Source of the DNA: Bacteroidales bacterium
GTDB lineage: Bacteria; Bacteroidota; Bacteroidia; Bacteroidales; UBA7332
Assembly (NCBI GenBank): GCA_028687995.1
Contig: JAQTZA010000002.1
Span: forward strand, 124,001-188,000
DNA length: 64,000 bases
Reading direction: 5' to 3'
Part shown: positions 8,018-17,992 of the stretch, one piece after another
How positions within the stretch are numbered: position 1 is the stretch's first letter
Layout: each line of letters opens with the position of its first letter
The notes under the pieces: model-generated
Database searches by the model: none
What the model was told of the DNA's origin: nothing
What the model saw: only the letters and a program-made list of their open reading frames with translations
Program-made: the position numbers and the translations under genes

Positions 8018-9127
8018 TTATATCAAAATATATGTTCCGCCAGGGAAACAGCGTACAACTCCTTTAAATTCAAGCTCCAGCAAAATAGATGAAAGGCGAT
8101 AGACGGGAATGTCGCTCTCAATACTCAAAATATTAATCTGCTTCGGTTCGTTTGTGTGTAGAAAACCTGTCACTCGTTTTTCATCGGCGGATAGCTCTAC
8201 AAAGAGCGGTTTTTGAATCGATTTTGAGCTCTTGAGCTTCGAATTCCATCCCATCAGCTCTTCAAAATCTTCTGCTTTTTGAATCAGAGCGGCTTTGTTT
8301 TTGTATATCAGCCGATTGCAGCCCTGTGAGGCTGAATCTGTGGCTCGCCCGGGGAAAGCAAACACATCTCTGTCGTACGAATTGGCAATTTCGGCGGTGA
8401 TAAGCGCACCACCACGCTCGGCAGATTCAATAACAATCAACGCATCAGCCATACCGGCCACAATGCGGTTTCGCATCACGAAGTTCTGCCGGTCGGGATT
8501 CGTTTCGCTGTTGTATTCGGTCAACAAACCTCCGTTGGCAACCATCTCAACTGCTGTTTTTCGGTGAACTGCTGGATAGATGCGATCCAATCCGTGCGCT
8601 ACCACGCCGATGGTCGGGAGACCGTTTTTGAGCGCTGCACGATGAGCACAAATATCAACGCCGTGTGCCAATCCGCTCACCACCAATAATTCTGGATATT
8701 TCTGAGAAAGCTCTTCAACGAAATCTTCGCACATCGATTTTCCATAATCCGTTGCATTTCGAGTACCGACTATACTGATAATTTTTTCGGCATTTAGATT
8801 TGCGTTTCCTTTATAGAACAGTAGGAGCGGAGCGTCGATGCAGTCGATCAATCTCTTGGGATAATTTTCATCAGAAAGCGTTAAAGCTTCAATTCGGTTT
8901 TTCTCAATAAACTCAAGCTCTTTCTCAGCACGGGGGAACGAGTCGCATTTCTTCAACTCTTCAATGGCGCCACTTCCTATTCCTGGTATTCGAAGAAGAT
9001 TCGCAGGCTTTTCTTTGAAAATTGCACTACAACTTCCTGTGTGTTGAATCAGATTTCGGGCGGTGATTGTACCAATTCCTTTTACTTGCAGCAGAGCTAT
9101 GAGGTGAAACAGTTCGTCTCTATCCAT
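8018..9127 (-). CDS. dprA: DNA processing protein DprA (Smf)
   Basis: Single-stranded-DNA-binding protein that protects incoming DNA and loads RecA in natural transformation; it is widespread also in species not known to be competent. The 369-residue product has an N-terminal helix-hairpin-helix/SAM-like region (VKGIGTITARNLIQ), the Rossmann-like core with VGTRNATDYG, SGLAHGVDICAHRAAL and the GGALITAEIA / FPGRATDSASQGCNRLI motifs, and a C-terminal winged-helix segment (about 305-369). It follows the thioesterase gene by 18 bases and is likely in one operon with it. Confidence 0.96.
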   Translation of the reverse strand: MDRDELFHLIALLQVKGIGTITARNLIQHTGSCSAIFKEKPANLLRIPGIGSGAIEELKKCDSFPRAEKELEFIEKNRIEALTLSDENYPKRLIDCIDAPLLLFYKGNANLNAEKIISIVGTRNATDYGKSMCEDFVEELSQKYPELLVVSGLAHGVDICAHRAALKNGLPTIGVVAHGLDRIYPAVHRKTAVEMVANGGLLTEYNSETNPDRQNFVMRNRIVAGMADALIVIESAERGGALITAEIANSYDRDVFAFPGRATDSASQGCNRLIYKNKAALIQKAEDFEELMGWNSKLKSSKSIQKPLFVELSADEKRVTGFLHTNEPKQINILSIESDIPVYRLSSILLELEFKGVVRCFPGGTYILI

Positions 9128-9145
9128 AAGAATCGCAGGCTTGGA

Positions 9146-9544
9146 TTAGAGGTATTTGGCAAAAATGGTGTCGAAAAATTCTCCGCGAGAAAGTTTTCCA
9201 TCTACTAAACAGACGGTTTCTACTTTCCCTTTCACAGAAACAACGCCGTCGGACAATCGAAAAATATCTTGAAGGAAAACATATTTAATTCCTTCCTTTT
9301 TTACTGTGAGTTTACACACAAACTCTTCACCACCTCGCAATGGCGTTTTGTATTGAATATCGATGCGGGCAACCACAGGATCAATCCCTTGATTGTGCAA
9401 ATCAATGAAATCAACTCCATTGGCAGCAAGAAATTCGTGACGTGTATGCTCTAAGTAGTTTTGGTAAACAGCGTTATTCACAATTCCCTGACTATCGCAT
9501 TCGTAGTCGCGTACTTTCATCACCAATTCGTATATGTAGTTCAT
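9146..9544 (-). CDS. Acyl-CoA thioesterase, 4HBT hot-dog fold (YbgC-like)
   Basis: A 132-residue single hot-dog domain protein of the 4-hydroxybenzoyl-CoA thioesterase family. The motif VRDYECDSQGIVNNAVYQNYLEHTRHEF matches the YbgC/FadM type; the Asp in the DSQG(I)VNN segment is the usual catalytic residue. Such enzymes release fatty acids or short acids from acyl-CoA or acyl-ACP; the substrate cannot be read from sequence. It sits directly upstream of dprA. The start MNYIYELVMKVRDYE is plausible, although a later Met (MKVRDYE) would also fit the family. Confidence 0.88.
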   Translation of the reverse strand: MNYIYELVMKVRDYECDSQGIVNNAVYQNYLEHTRHEFLAANGVDFIDLHNQGIDPVVARIDIQYKTPLRGGEEFVCKLTVKKEGIKYVFLQDIFRLSDGVVSVKGKVETVCLVDGKLSRGEFFDTIFAKYL

Positions 9545-9684
9545 TTTCTTACAGTTTCAAATATTAATGTTGAATCGATTTTAAACAAAAAACAAAGATA
9601 TATGTTTTGTTTGTATAGAAAATAGATGCTGCCGAATTTTAGTGATTTCTTCTTCATTTATTTCTCTCAATAGACACTGTATTT

Positions 9685-10833
9685 ATGCTTAAGAATAGAA
9701 TAGAAAAAACACTTTATAATCCTGCTATTGGGCTTTTCCCAATATTGTTAGTCATTTTTTTAATTTATAAAATACCAGTTCATAGAGCCGTCGATATTGG
9801 CCTGTCTGTTGGTTCTGTGATGTTAATCGGATTTCTTTACCTAACGGGAAAACGTGTTTTTCAAGCATTCTTATTCACTGCAATGTTGACTCTATTACTT
9901 TTTAATATGGTCATGCTTTTAATCCCGGAACATGTTATAGAGAATTTTTCGTTTATTCTGCTGGAGTCAGTTTTTGTGGTTAATATTTATGTAATCAAAA
10001 AATATGAGGATCGAATTCATTCATTTTTGGATAATAATTTAAAAATTGGAATCAAAATACATCTGAAGCCTGCCTTGCAGCTGTTTTTTTTCGTCTCTAA
10101 GGTTTTGATTTATTGCATTCCTTTTCATTTACTTTTACTTTTAATTTTTAGGCAATTTCCATCTGCACCGTTCCATGCTGCATTTTTGATTGGGTTTCAA
10201 CTATTATTCCCATTTGCGATAATTGCAATTGGTGTTATTGAGTTGTTGAATATGAACTGGATAGGTTCACAAATTAAGAGTGAACGTTATTTGCCGATTG
10301 TAGATGCAAATTCACGAGTCATAGGACACATTGCATTGAGCGAAAGTTTGACTTTCGAAAAGAAATTTTTACATCCTGTCGTGAGAGTTATATTCAAACA
10401 TAACAGAAAACTCTATTTGAGGATGCGCCCCGAATCTTTTTATTATGAAATTGGGAAAATGTGTCTTCCCATTGAAGATTATGTGAATTATGGTGAAAAT
10501 ATCGAAGATGCCGCTAAGCGGTTGGTCTATCGTTATCTTGGTAAGACGAAATTAGCGCCTCATTTTTTATTGAAATATGCTCATGAAGCCGATGGCCGTA
10601 AATCTTTGAATTATCTCTTTATTGTTGATTTTGACAAGGAGAAGACACCAAATTCGAGGTTGTTAGAGGGTGGAAAATGGTGGACAGAACAACAGATTGT
10701 GGAAAATCTACAGAAAAATTATTTTAGTTCTGCATTTGAGTCTGAATTTGAGTATATCCAAACGATTGTGTTAATGGCTGAAGGGTTTGGTGTTCCTATT
10801 GGTATGTATTCAGATAAAAATAAACACGTATAA
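9685..10833 (+). CDS. Six-TM membrane protein with C-terminal degenerate Nudix domain
   Basis: 382 residues. About six hydrophobic segments fill the first ~190 residues (roughly 16-29, 36-54, 59-80, 88-105, 131-156, 162-187). The soluble C-terminal part resembles a Nudix fold of the isopentenyl-diphosphate-isomerase type: LPIVDANSRVIGHIALSES (203-221), LHPVVRVIF (229-237), then GENIEDAAKRLVYRYLG (270-286) in place of the Nudix box. The REXXEE glutamates that bind metal are missing, so hydrolysis is unlikely and a binding or sensing role is more plausible. The function is unknown. It has its own transcription direction, divergent from the thioesterase-dprA pair. Confidence 0.75.
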   Translation: MLKNRIEKTLYNPAIGLFPILLVIFLIYKIPVHRAVDIGLSVGSVMLIGFLYLTGKRVFQAFLFTAMLTLLLFNMVMLLIPEHVIENFSFILLESVFVVNIYVIKKYEDRIHSFLDNNLKIGIKIHLKPALQLFFFVSKVLIYCIPFHLLLLLIFRQFPSAPFHAAFLIGFQLLFPFAIIAIGVIELLNMNWIGSQIKSERYLPIVDANSRVIGHIALSESLTFEKKFLHPVVRVIFKHNRKLYLRMRPESFYYEIGKMCLPIEDYVNYGENIEDAAKRLVYRYLGKTKLAPHFLLKYAHEADGRKSLNYLFIVDFDKEKTPNSRLLEGGKWWTEQQIVENLQKNYFSSAFESEFEYIQTIVLMAEGFGVPIGMYSDKNKHV

Positions 10834-11016
10834 ATTCTTCTTTACTCATTTATGAAATAAGTTTATGACTCTTTGAATCAATAATTTAACATAAATGATA
10901 TTCTTTTCTAAATGAATTTTTTTATCTTTGTATAAATCACTTTCGTAGGTGATTTATCGTTTGCTTGTCCTTCATCTTTCGTATAGGTTTTTCTTCTACC
11001 TTAATATATTCGAATT

Positions 11017-11610
11017 ATGAAACACTTAATTATCTATTGTCATCCAAGTAAAAAGAGTTTTTGCAATGATATTTTGCAACGCCTTTTGATCGAACTCAAC
11101 AGTGTGAATGCCGAGATTCGAACTCGTGATTTGTATGAACTGAATTTTAACCCAATTCTATCCAAAAGTGATTTGAAAGAGATGGAAAAAGGTCAGTTTT
11201 CACCAGATGTACGCGAAGAGCATAATCATATTTTATGGGCAGATGTGATTACATTTATCTATCCAATTTGGTGGACTGGAATGCCCGCTTTGCTAAAAGG
11301 TTATATTGATCGAACTTTTTGCTATGATTTTGCTTTTTGCCCTACGGGCGACGGGTTGATTGGGATGTTATCTTCTAAAAAGGTGAATATTGTCAATACT
11401 ATGCGAGCGTCGGAGGATTTATATAGAGGAAATGGAATGATCTATTCGATGCAAAAAACAGTAGATGAAGGGATTTTTGAGTTCTGTGGCATGAAAGTGT
11501 TGAAGCATCTTTATTTTTGCACGGTACCTACATCTGAAACGTTCAACAGAGAAGTTATGCTTTCTCAAATAGGTGAATTAGTGGGACAATCACATTCGAT
11601 TTGGTATTAA
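11017..11610 (+). CDS. NAD(P)H:quinone oxidoreductase / KefF-like flavodoxin-fold protein
   Basis: A 197-residue flavodoxin-like fold protein of the NQO/MdaB/KefF family: N-terminal strand MKHLIIYCHPSKKSFCNDIL, the segment WADVITFIYPIWWTGMPALLKGYIDR that lines the FMN/FAD site, then F-CPTGDGLIGML. Family members reduce quinones by two electrons with NAD(P)H. No potassium-efflux gene is nearby, so the KefF role is not supported. A TANNTTTG box at 10923-10930 lies ~86 bases upstream. It converges with glgP across a shared terminator. Confidence 0.88.
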   Translation: MKHLIIYCHPSKKSFCNDILQRLLIELNSVNAEIRTRDLYELNFNPILSKSDLKEMEKGQFSPDVREEHNHILWADVITFIYPIWWTGMPALLKGYIDRTFCYDFAFCPTGDGLIGMLSSKKVNIVNTMRASEDLYRGNGMIYSMQKTVDEGIFEFCGMKVLKHLYFCTVPTSETFNREVMLSQIGELVGQSHSIWY

Positions 11611-11630
11611 ACATCTGATTTTTTATCCAA

Positions 11631-11668
11631 AAAAAGAGAGTAGTAAGACAAATCTTACTACTCTCTAA
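11631..11668. terminator. Bidirectional terminator between quinone reductase and glgP
   Basis: AGAGAGTAGTAAGA (11635-11648) and TCTTACTACTCTCT (11653-11666) form a perfect 14-bp stem with an A-run before it, which is a T-run for the minus strand and serves glgP. Confidence 0.8.
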
Positions 11669-11689
11669 AATTGATAGTCTTCACATATC

Positions 11690-14245
11690 CTAGATCCAGC
11701 GTACGTAGCAGAAATCTTGACGGTGAGGTAGATCTTCGTGTTTAGGAAACATGCGGAATGCATATTTGTATTCACCTGAATTTTGAATCTTATTGATTAG
11801 TTGGAAATGGTGTAGATTGCCTTCTATTTTAGATAATTTGAATTCATTTACACTCACTACTTTTTGTTTGCCATCTTCGAGTCCAAGAATGACAGCTTCC
11901 ACACCAATTTGATTATCAAGACCTTTAAGGTCAAGTACCACTTCGATGGTGTAATCTTCATTTACAGCAGCTAATCTTGAGAGTTCTTCTTGAGAAGTAA
12001 TAGAAATCACCTCAATAGAATCCCATTTAGAAACCACATTGTCTTTCCAAGTAGCAAGTGTATGAGCCTTGTCATAATTATTAGCTTTCAGCGAAGTTGA
12101 TCTTTTCTTTAATTTGCTGTAAAAACGAGCGATATAATCATCCAACATTCGTTTTGTGGTGTAATCTGGAGCAATTTGAGTAAAAGAGTTTTTGATAAAT
12201 TGAATCCACTCAGGAGAAAATCCTTTACTATTTTTAGCATAGTAAAGTGGTATAATTTCGTTCTCCAACATGGCATAAATAGTTGCTGCATCCAATTGAT
12301 CTTGATGTCCTTGATCTTGATATGTTCTGTGCTCAGTCAATGCCCAACCAGCATTTTTTCTATAACCTTCATACCACCAACCATCTTTTACTGAGAAGTT
12401 AAGTACTCCATTCATTTCGGCTTTTTCACCAGATGTTCCTGATGCTTCAAGCGGACGGGTAGGGGTATTTAACCAAATATCTACACCCGACACCAAACGT
12501 TTCGCCAATAGCATGTCGTAGTTTTCTAGGAAAATAACTTTTCCTAAAAATTCGGGACGACGCGAAATCTCAACGATGTGTTTAATCAATGCCTGACCAC
12601 CGCCATCGGCAGGGTGAGCTTTACCTGTGAAGAAAAACAACACAGGGAATTTCTCGTTATTTACAATTTTAGATAATCTCTCAAGATCTGTAAATAAAAG
12701 GTGGGCACGTTTGTAGGTCGCAAAACGACGACCAAAACCGATAATCAATGCATTTGGGTTGATATTGTCCATAATGGAAACCACTTTCGAAGGATCTCCT
12801 TGATTTTTCAACCACTGATCTTTGAATTGATCACGAATGTAATTAATTAGCTTATTTTTTAGATTGGTTCTGACTTTCCAGATTTTATCATCCGCAATTT
12901 TTTGGATAGGTTCCCATAATTTTTCGTTCGATTGATCTTTCCAAAATTCTGAAGGAAATTCATTTTTGAAAAATTCTTGCCATTCTGCAGCAGCCCAAGT
13001 TGGCATGTGTACTCCGTTTGTTACATACCCAACGTGCAACTCTTCAGGGAAATAACCTTTCCAAATAGGATTGAACATTTCTTGCGAAACTCGTCCGTGC
13101 AATTCACTTACTCCATTCACCTCTTGGCAAGTATTACAAGCAAAAACACTCATCGAGAATTTTTCATCTGAACCCGGATGTTCACGTCCCATGTCGATGA
13201 AATCTTGCCACGAAATTCCTAGTTTTTGTGGGAAATGACCCATGTACTTGCTGAACAAGCCTTCGTCGAAACTATCGTGACCGGCTGGAACAGGTGTGTG
13301 AACAGTATAAAGTGAAGAAGAACGAACCAATTCCAACGCTACTGAGAAATCAAGTTTTTCGATTTCAATATAATCTGCCAAACGTTGAGCATTAATCAAT
13401 GCTGCGTGACCTTCATTGCAGTGGTAAACCTCTTTTTTTATTCCAAGTTTGTTTAGAAGCAAGATGCCTCCAACGCCCAATAAATATTCTTGTTTCATGC
13501 GGTTTTCCCAATCACCACCATACAATTGGTGTGTAATTGATCTGTCCCATTCGCTATTCAAGGTTAAATCAGTATCCATCAAATAGAGACTGATGCGTCC
13601 AACGTTCACTTTCCAAATGTATGAGTAAACGATGCGATCGGGGAACGGAACTTCCAGAATCGCGGGAGTGCCATTTGCTTCCATTACTTGCTCTACCGGC
13701 TGATGAGCAAAGTTTTGAGCTTCGTAGTTCGCTACTTGTTGACCTTCCATCGAGAGTCCTTGCGTGAAATAGCCATAGCGATACATAAACCCAACCGCTG
13801 TCAAGTCGATATTGCAATCACTGGCTTCTTTCAAATAGTCACCTGCAAGAACACCTAATCCTCCAGAATAAATCTTCAATACATTCGTCATTCCATATTC
13901 CATGCTGAAATAGGCGATCGTAGGGTTTTTCTTGTTGGGTTTTTCGTTTACATATTCTTTAAACTCTGTGTAAACAGCGTCCATTCTCGACAAAAATGCT
14001 TTGTCTTTTTTAAGCTCATTTAATCTGTCGTACCCTACCAGTTCCAATAATAATACTGGATTGTGTTGAGTTTTCGTCCAAATTTTTGGATCAATTGACG
14101 CAAACATACGTTTTGCTTCATAATTCCAAACCCACCATATATTTTTTGCAATTTCTGATAGTTTTGACAACTCACTAGGGAGATGCGATTTTACTGTAAT
14201 ATCTCTCCACACTGGAGAATTGGTGTTGCTAACTTGTACTTTCAT
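11690..14245 (-). CDS. glgP: Alpha-glucan phosphorylase (GT35, DUF3417 type)
   Basis: Releases glucose-1-phosphate from glycogen or maltodextrin by phosphorolysis with PLP. The 851-residue product opens with the DUF3417 region of the short bacterial phosphorylases ([20 protein letters not shown]) and carries the GT35 core. The PLP lysine is K608 in [14 protein letters not shown]. Other core signs are [20 protein letters not shown] and [10 protein letters not shown]. The last ~100 residues form an extra domain of the subfamily. It is 42 bases downstream of the glycogen synthase gene, so storage and breakdown are encoded in one unit. Confidence 0.95.
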   Translation of the reverse strand: MKVQVSNTNSPVWRDITVKSHLPSELSKLSEIAKNIWWVWNYEAKRMFASIDPKIWTKTQHNPVLLLELVGYDRLNELKKDKAFLSRMDAVYTEFKEYVNEKPNKKNPTIAYFSMEYGMTNVLKIYSGGLGVLAGDYLKEASDCNIDLTAVGFMYRYGYFTQGLSMEGQQVANYEAQNFAHQPVEQVMEANGTPAILEVPFPDRIVYSYIWKVNVGRISLYLMDTDLTLNSEWDRSITHQLYGGDWENRMKQEYLLGVGGILLLNKLGIKKEVYHCNEGHAALINAQRLADYIEIEKLDFSVALELVRSSSLYTVHTPVPAGHDSFDEGLFSKYMGHFPQKLGISWQDFIDMGREHPGSDEKFSMSVFACNTCQEVNGVSELHGRVSQEMFNPIWKGYFPEELHVGYVTNGVHMPTWAAAEWQEFFKNEFPSEFWKDQSNEKLWEPIQKIADDKIWKVRTNLKNKLINYIRDQFKDQWLKNQGDPSKVVSIMDNINPNALIIGFGRRFATYKRAHLLFTDLERLSKIVNNEKFPVLFFFTGKAHPADGGGQALIKHIVEISRRPEFLGKVIFLENYDMLLAKRLVSGVDIWLNTPTRPLEASGTSGEKAEMNGVLNFSVKDGWWYEGYRKNAGWALTEHRTYQDQGHQDQLDAATIYAMLENEIIPLYYAKNSKGFSPEWIQFIKNSFTQIAPDYTTKRMLDDYIARFYSKLKKRSTSLKANNYDKAHTLATWKDNVVSKWDSIEVISITSQEELSRLAAVNEDYTIEVVLDLKGLDNQIGVEAVILGLEDGKQKVVSVNEFKLSKIEGNLHHFQLINKIQNSGEYKYAFRMFPKHEDLPHRQDFCYVRWI

Positions 14246-14287
14246 AAACTGAGAAATTTAATTTATAATTCGATTTAATTTCCAATC

Positions 14288-15928
14288 TTATGCATTTTTA
14301 TTTTTCAATGCAATGTGATAGGCTTGTGTGTAATATTTTATAAAATGATCCCAATCGGCTTCCAATGCTATTGCAAATGCATTGTCACGAATGGTTTTCA
14401 TCTCTTTGTCTGTCATATTGACTAATTTCATTAAGTCTTCTCGAATGCCTTCAGCTACTTCTATTTGATTGTAATCTGTCCGATTGATGACAGATACTCC
14501 ACTTTCGATGTTTGTAGATCCGCTTGTTTTGTTTGCCCAAACTCCAAAACCAGATAAGGAAGTTGTAATAGTTGGTATAGAGAATGCGACACTTTCGAGA
14601 GGTGTATATCCCCATGGTTCGTAATACGATGGAAAGACGGTAGCATCCATGCCAATTAATAAATCATAATACGATTCTTTGAAAATGGCATCAGAACCTG
14701 TTAGATAAATTGGAATAAAAATTAGTTTCACCTTACTCGATTTCTCATTGTTGAAATTGAGCCATTTCATCTGATTGACTACCAAATCTTGCTCCATATT
14801 ATGAAGCCAATGGGTAATATAAGGTTGATCTAGCGGCTTTTTTGTTTTGTCTTTGCCCACACATCGATCAGATAAATCCTGACGTGCTTCAAAAACATGG
14901 CCAGGGACCATCACAAAGGCGCATACCTCTTTTTTTAGTTTGTCTGACTCTTTCATTCGGTTCAAAGCATCGATATATAAATCGATCCCTTTGTTTTTAT
15001 ATTCGTATCGTCCACTCGTGGCAACGAAGAATGCATCTTCTTTTGGTTTGCTTCCAGTCAATTTTTCTACGATAGTAGCCAATTGATGTCGGGCATGTTC
15101 CCTTTTCAATTTGAAATTACCGCTTTTGGGGACAAAATCTCTTTCAAAACCGTTAGGAGTAACCACATAGACAGTTTTATCCAGTAGTTTTTCACATTCA
15201 ACAGCAGTGATATCACTTACTGTAGTGAAGCAATCTACAAATCGAGCCGTCTGTTTCTCTAGAGAATGTTTAGCCACCATATTTAATCGGTGAGCCATCT
15301 CATCTCCATTATAAGAATTCAAATTATCGTAAAGAGGAAGATGATTTCCTGCAATGGAACGTCCTATAGATGTGGCATGTGTGGTGAAAACCGTACCAAT
15401 CATGGGTAGCTTTTTCTGTACATGCAGTGCTCCCATTCCGGTTGTCCATTCATTGAAATGAGCGATTACTTTTTGCGATTCTCCACCGATAAATTTGTAT
15501 AGACTTTCCATTACCAAAGCTGATGCATACGCAAAAATACATGCTTCATCATAATCGCCGTATCCATGAAGCGATTCTATCTGATACCACTCCCACATAT
15601 CGGCGTAAAGCTGATTTTTGTGTTCGAAAAATGGCTCAAAATCGACCAAAATAGCAATAGGTTTACCTGGGATGTCCCATCTACCTATTTTTACGTTTAA
15701 GCCTTCTTGTTCTGCTTGTTTCTTCCAAGCTTGTAAGGGTGTTTTAGTTTCAATGAAGAAAGGATTTGAAGAATCTGACCAAACATCAGGACCAATAAAT
15801 ATGATTTTATCTTTGTGGCTTTTTTGTAATGTTTTTGCTCTTGTGGATAAAACTGTATAAATACCTCCGATTTTATTGCAAACCTCCCAACTGACTTCAA
15901 AAATATAGTCGGGTGAAATATATTCCAT
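14288..15928 (-). CDS. Glycogen synthase, GT3 (eukaryotic-like) family
   Basis: 546 residues. Begins PDYIFEVSWEVCNKIGGIYTVLSTRA, the signature of the GT3 glycogen synthases known from yeast and animals and common in Bacteroidota. The HATSIGR segment and the C-terminal PSYYEPWGYTPLESVAFSIPT glycosyltransferase motif are intact. The enzyme extends alpha-1,4-glucan chains; GT3 enzymes generally use UDP-glucose. The gene is first in a two-gene unit with glgP. A TANNTTTG-type box (CAAAAATA on the plus strand, 15971-15978) lies ~43 bases upstream. No branching enzyme or glgC is in the window. Confidence 0.93.
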   Translation of the reverse strand: MEYISPDYIFEVSWEVCNKIGGIYTVLSTRAKTLQKSHKDKIIFIGPDVWSDSSNPFFIETKTPLQAWKKQAEQEGLNVKIGRWDIPGKPIAILVDFEPFFEHKNQLYADMWEWYQIESLHGYGDYDEACIFAYASALVMESLYKFIGGESQKVIAHFNEWTTGMGALHVQKKLPMIGTVFTTHATSIGRSIAGNHLPLYDNLNSYNGDEMAHRLNMVAKHSLEKQTARFVDCFTTVSDITAVECEKLLDKTVYVVTPNGFERDFVPKSGNFKLKREHARHQLATIVEKLTGSKPKEDAFFVATSGRYEYKNKGIDLYIDALNRMKESDKLKKEVCAFVMVPGHVFEARQDLSDRCVGKDKTKKPLDQPYITHWLHNMEQDLVVNQMKWLNFNNEKSSKVKLIFIPIYLTGSDAIFKESYYDLLIGMDATVFPSYYEPWGYTPLESVAFSIPTITTSLSGFGVWANKTSGSTNIESGVSVINRTDYNQIEVAEGIREDLMKLVNMTDKEMKTIRDNAFAIALEADWDHFIKYYTQAYHIALKNKNA

Positions 15929-16298
15929 TCGTTATATGTTTATTTCGTTACTCTAATTCAATATTTTGCACAAAAATACGAAAAATAAGCGAGCTAACAT
16001 CTTTGGATAACAAATTACTAAAATTACAAATTGGTTAAAATATGCCCATTTGTTGATTTTATGGGCGGTTTATGTAGATTATTTATTTCTTAATTTAGAA
16101 AATATTACATTTTTGACAACATTTTGATTGCTTTTAAAGCAAAGATGCTTCTAATTGTTTGTTGCTCAAAATAAATTCAGACGAAATGTAGAATCAAATG
16201 GATGAATTGATTCCACTATTTGTAGAAAAAAAGAATTGTATTCAGTTTGAAATATATGCACTATATTTGTTACATATTAAACTTAATTAATCAATATT
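15929..16298. other. 370-base divergent gap, promoters only
   Basis: AT-rich spacer between two divergent units. Putative -7 boxes are at 15971-15978 (minus, TATTTTTG) and 16262-16269 (plus, TATATTTG). GCCCAT and ATGGGC near 16045-16066 could form a weak hairpin. No gene is seen. Confidence 0.6.
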
Positions 16299-16583
16299 AT
16301 GGCAAATAAAAGGACAATGAAAAAGGCAGTTCATCAGGTAACTGCAGCGCTTTTTACAGAGTGTATTATGTTTAGAGAGTTAATTCCAGGTACTGATACC
16401 GAGAAGGCAAACTTAATATTGGATGAGATTTTGAAATTTCAAGAGGAATTTATCAGTAGAATAAATAATTACAGTGGTAAAGAGAATCCCAAAGTTGTAC
16501 GCATCTATTTTAACAAACTATCACAAGATGTAGTAGAAGAGGCGCAAAAGCTTTTTCAGAAAATAAATGAGACCAAAAAATGA
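16299..16583 (+). CDS. Small conserved hypothetical protein, helical
   Basis: 94 residues, predicted mostly helical and charged, starting MANKRTMKKAVHQVTAALFTECIMF. I do not recognise a named domain. It overlaps the next gene (PlsC-like acyltransferase) by four bases (ATGA), which suggests translational coupling and a real gene. A TATATTTG box at 16262-16269 lies ~30 bases upstream. Confidence 0.75.
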   Translation: MANKRTMKKAVHQVTAALFTECIMFRELIPGTDTEKANLILDEILKFQEEFISRINNYSGKENPKVVRIYFNKLSQDVVEEAQKLFQKINETKK

Positions 16584-17131
16584 AACGGTTTCTGAGTAAG
16601 CATATTTTGCGATTGGCTGGATGGAAATCAGATATTTCTGTAGAAATACCCGAAAAATGTGTGATATGTGTAGCACCTCATACCAGTAATTGGGATTTTA
16701 TTATCGGTAAGTTATTTTACGTCTCTATCGGAAAAGAAGCATCTTTTCTGATCAAAGATAGTTGGTTCTTTTTTCCACTAAATTATCTTTTCCACTCAAT
16801 GGGTGGTGTTCCTGTCGATAGAAGCAAAAGTGGAGAACTTACCCAACAGATGGCTGATTTGTTTTTGAGCAAGAGTCGATTTCAATTAGCCATCACACCC
16901 GAGGGGACTCGCAAACTTAGCCCACAGTGGAAGAAAGGGTTTTATTATATTGCTCTAAAATCAAAGGTTCCAATTGTGTTAGCAACGTTCGATTATGAAA
17001 AAAAAATAGTAGGAATCAATAGAATATTCGAACCTACAGGGGATGAAGATGCCGATTTAAAAGAAATTAAATTGTATTATAGAAACGTAACAGCTTGTCA
17101 TCCTGAGAAATTCTCAATTGGCGAAATTTAA
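16580..17131 (+). CDS. PlsC-like 1-acylglycerol-3-phosphate acyltransferase family protein
   Basis: 183-residue acyltransferase of the LPLAT/PlsC superfamily. The catalytic HX4D motif is at H34-D39 (APHTSNWDF), and the second motif PEGTR is at 107-111. These enzymes move an acyl chain onto a lysophospholipid, ornithine lipid or similar acceptor at the inner membrane; the acceptor is not known here. It is shorter than typical PlsC (~240) and belongs to a compact subgroup. It overlaps the 94-aa gene upstream by 4 bases. Confidence 0.85.
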   Translation: MKRFLSKHILRLAGWKSDISVEIPEKCVICVAPHTSNWDFIIGKLFYVSIGKEASFLIKDSWFFFPLNYLFHSMGGVPVDRSKSGELTQQMADLFLSKSRFQLAITPEGTRKLSPQWKKGFYYIALKSKVPIVLATFDYEKKIVGINRIFEPTGDEDADLKEIKLYYRNVTACHPEKFSIGEI

Positions 17132-17167
17132 ATTGTCTATTTGAATTTCGCTCAACTTTTTTAGTTT

Positions 17168-17947
17168 ATGGATAAATTAAGAGTGACATTGGTTCAATAC
17201 GATATTCAATGGGAAACTCCATTGAAAAATCTCGAAAAGTTGAACGCCAAACTTCAGGACCTGAAAGGTCAAAGCGATTTGGCGGTACTTCCTGAAATGT
17301 TTTCTACGGGATTCTCAATGAATCCTGAAGAATTTGCCGAAGAAATGACTGGAAGTACGATGAATCGACTGAAATACCTGTCGTCAGCGTATGACATCGC
17401 ATTAGTAGGGAGTTTTATGGTCAAGGAAGGAGATCAATTCTTTAATCGTGGGTTTTTTGTAGAACCTACTGGCCAAATCTCTATTTACGATAAACGACAT
17501 TTATTCAGAATGGGTGATGAACCTAAACATTATACCGCTGGAAACCAAAAAAAAATAGTACAATATAAAGGCTGGAATATTAATCTACTCGTTTGCTACG
17601 ATTTGCGCTTCCCCGTTTGGGCGCGGAATCGCAATAATGAATACGATTTGTTGATATATGTAGCGAATTGGCCAGCTGCGAGGGCGAAGGTTTGGGATAT
17701 TTTGCTATCTGCCAGAGCCATTGAGAATATGTGTTATGTTTGTGGCGTGAATCGGCTTGGCGTAGACGGTTTAGGTATTAAGTATAGCGGAAATTCAAGA
17801 CTCATTAACCCTCGGGGTGATGATGTGCTAGCTTTGGCTGAAAAAGAAACGGAAGAAACTATTGAAATTTCATTGATAGAATTACAAAATCTAAGGCAGA
17901 AATTCCCAGTGTGGAAAGATGCTGATATTTTTGATGTTCAGATGTAA
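17168..17947 (+). CDS. Omega-amidase / nitrilase family amidohydrolase (YafV-like)
   Basis: 259-residue carbon-nitrogen hydrolase. The Glu-Lys-Cys triad is visible as E43 (LPEMFSTGF), K109 (IYDKRHLF) and C143 (LLVCYDLRFPVW). The motif set matches omega-amidase (YafV/NIT2-like), which hydrolyses 2-oxoglutaramate or 2-oxosuccinamate formed in methionine salvage and transamination. Likely cytoplasmic. It is 36 bases after the acyltransferase gene and probably cotranscribed, with a shared terminator downstream facing korC. Confidence 0.9.
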   Translation: MDKLRVTLVQYDIQWETPLKNLEKLNAKLQDLKGQSDLAVLPEMFSTGFSMNPEEFAEEMTGSTMNRLKYLSSAYDIALVGSFMVKEGDQFFNRGFFVEPTGQISIYDKRHLFRMGDEPKHYTAGNQKKIVQYKGWNINLLVCYDLRFPVWARNRNNEYDLLIYVANWPAARAKVWDILLSARAIENMCYVCGVNRLGVDGLGIKYSGNSRLINPRGDDVLALAEKETEETIEISLIELQNLRQKFPVWKDADIFDVQM

Positions 17948-17960
17948 ATCTGCAAATACA

Positions 17961-17992
17961 ACAAGGAGGCGTGCAATGCACGCCTCCTTTGT
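17961..17992. terminator. Bidirectional terminator between omega-amidase and korC
   Basis: AAGGAGGCGTGC and GCACGCCTCCTT form a near-perfect palindrome with a tiny loop between converging genes. Confidence 0.75.

Noticed and set aside
16043-16068. GCCCAT...ATGGGC hairpin as a riboswitch
   Set aside because: Only a 6-bp stem and no conserved core; a chance match is likely.
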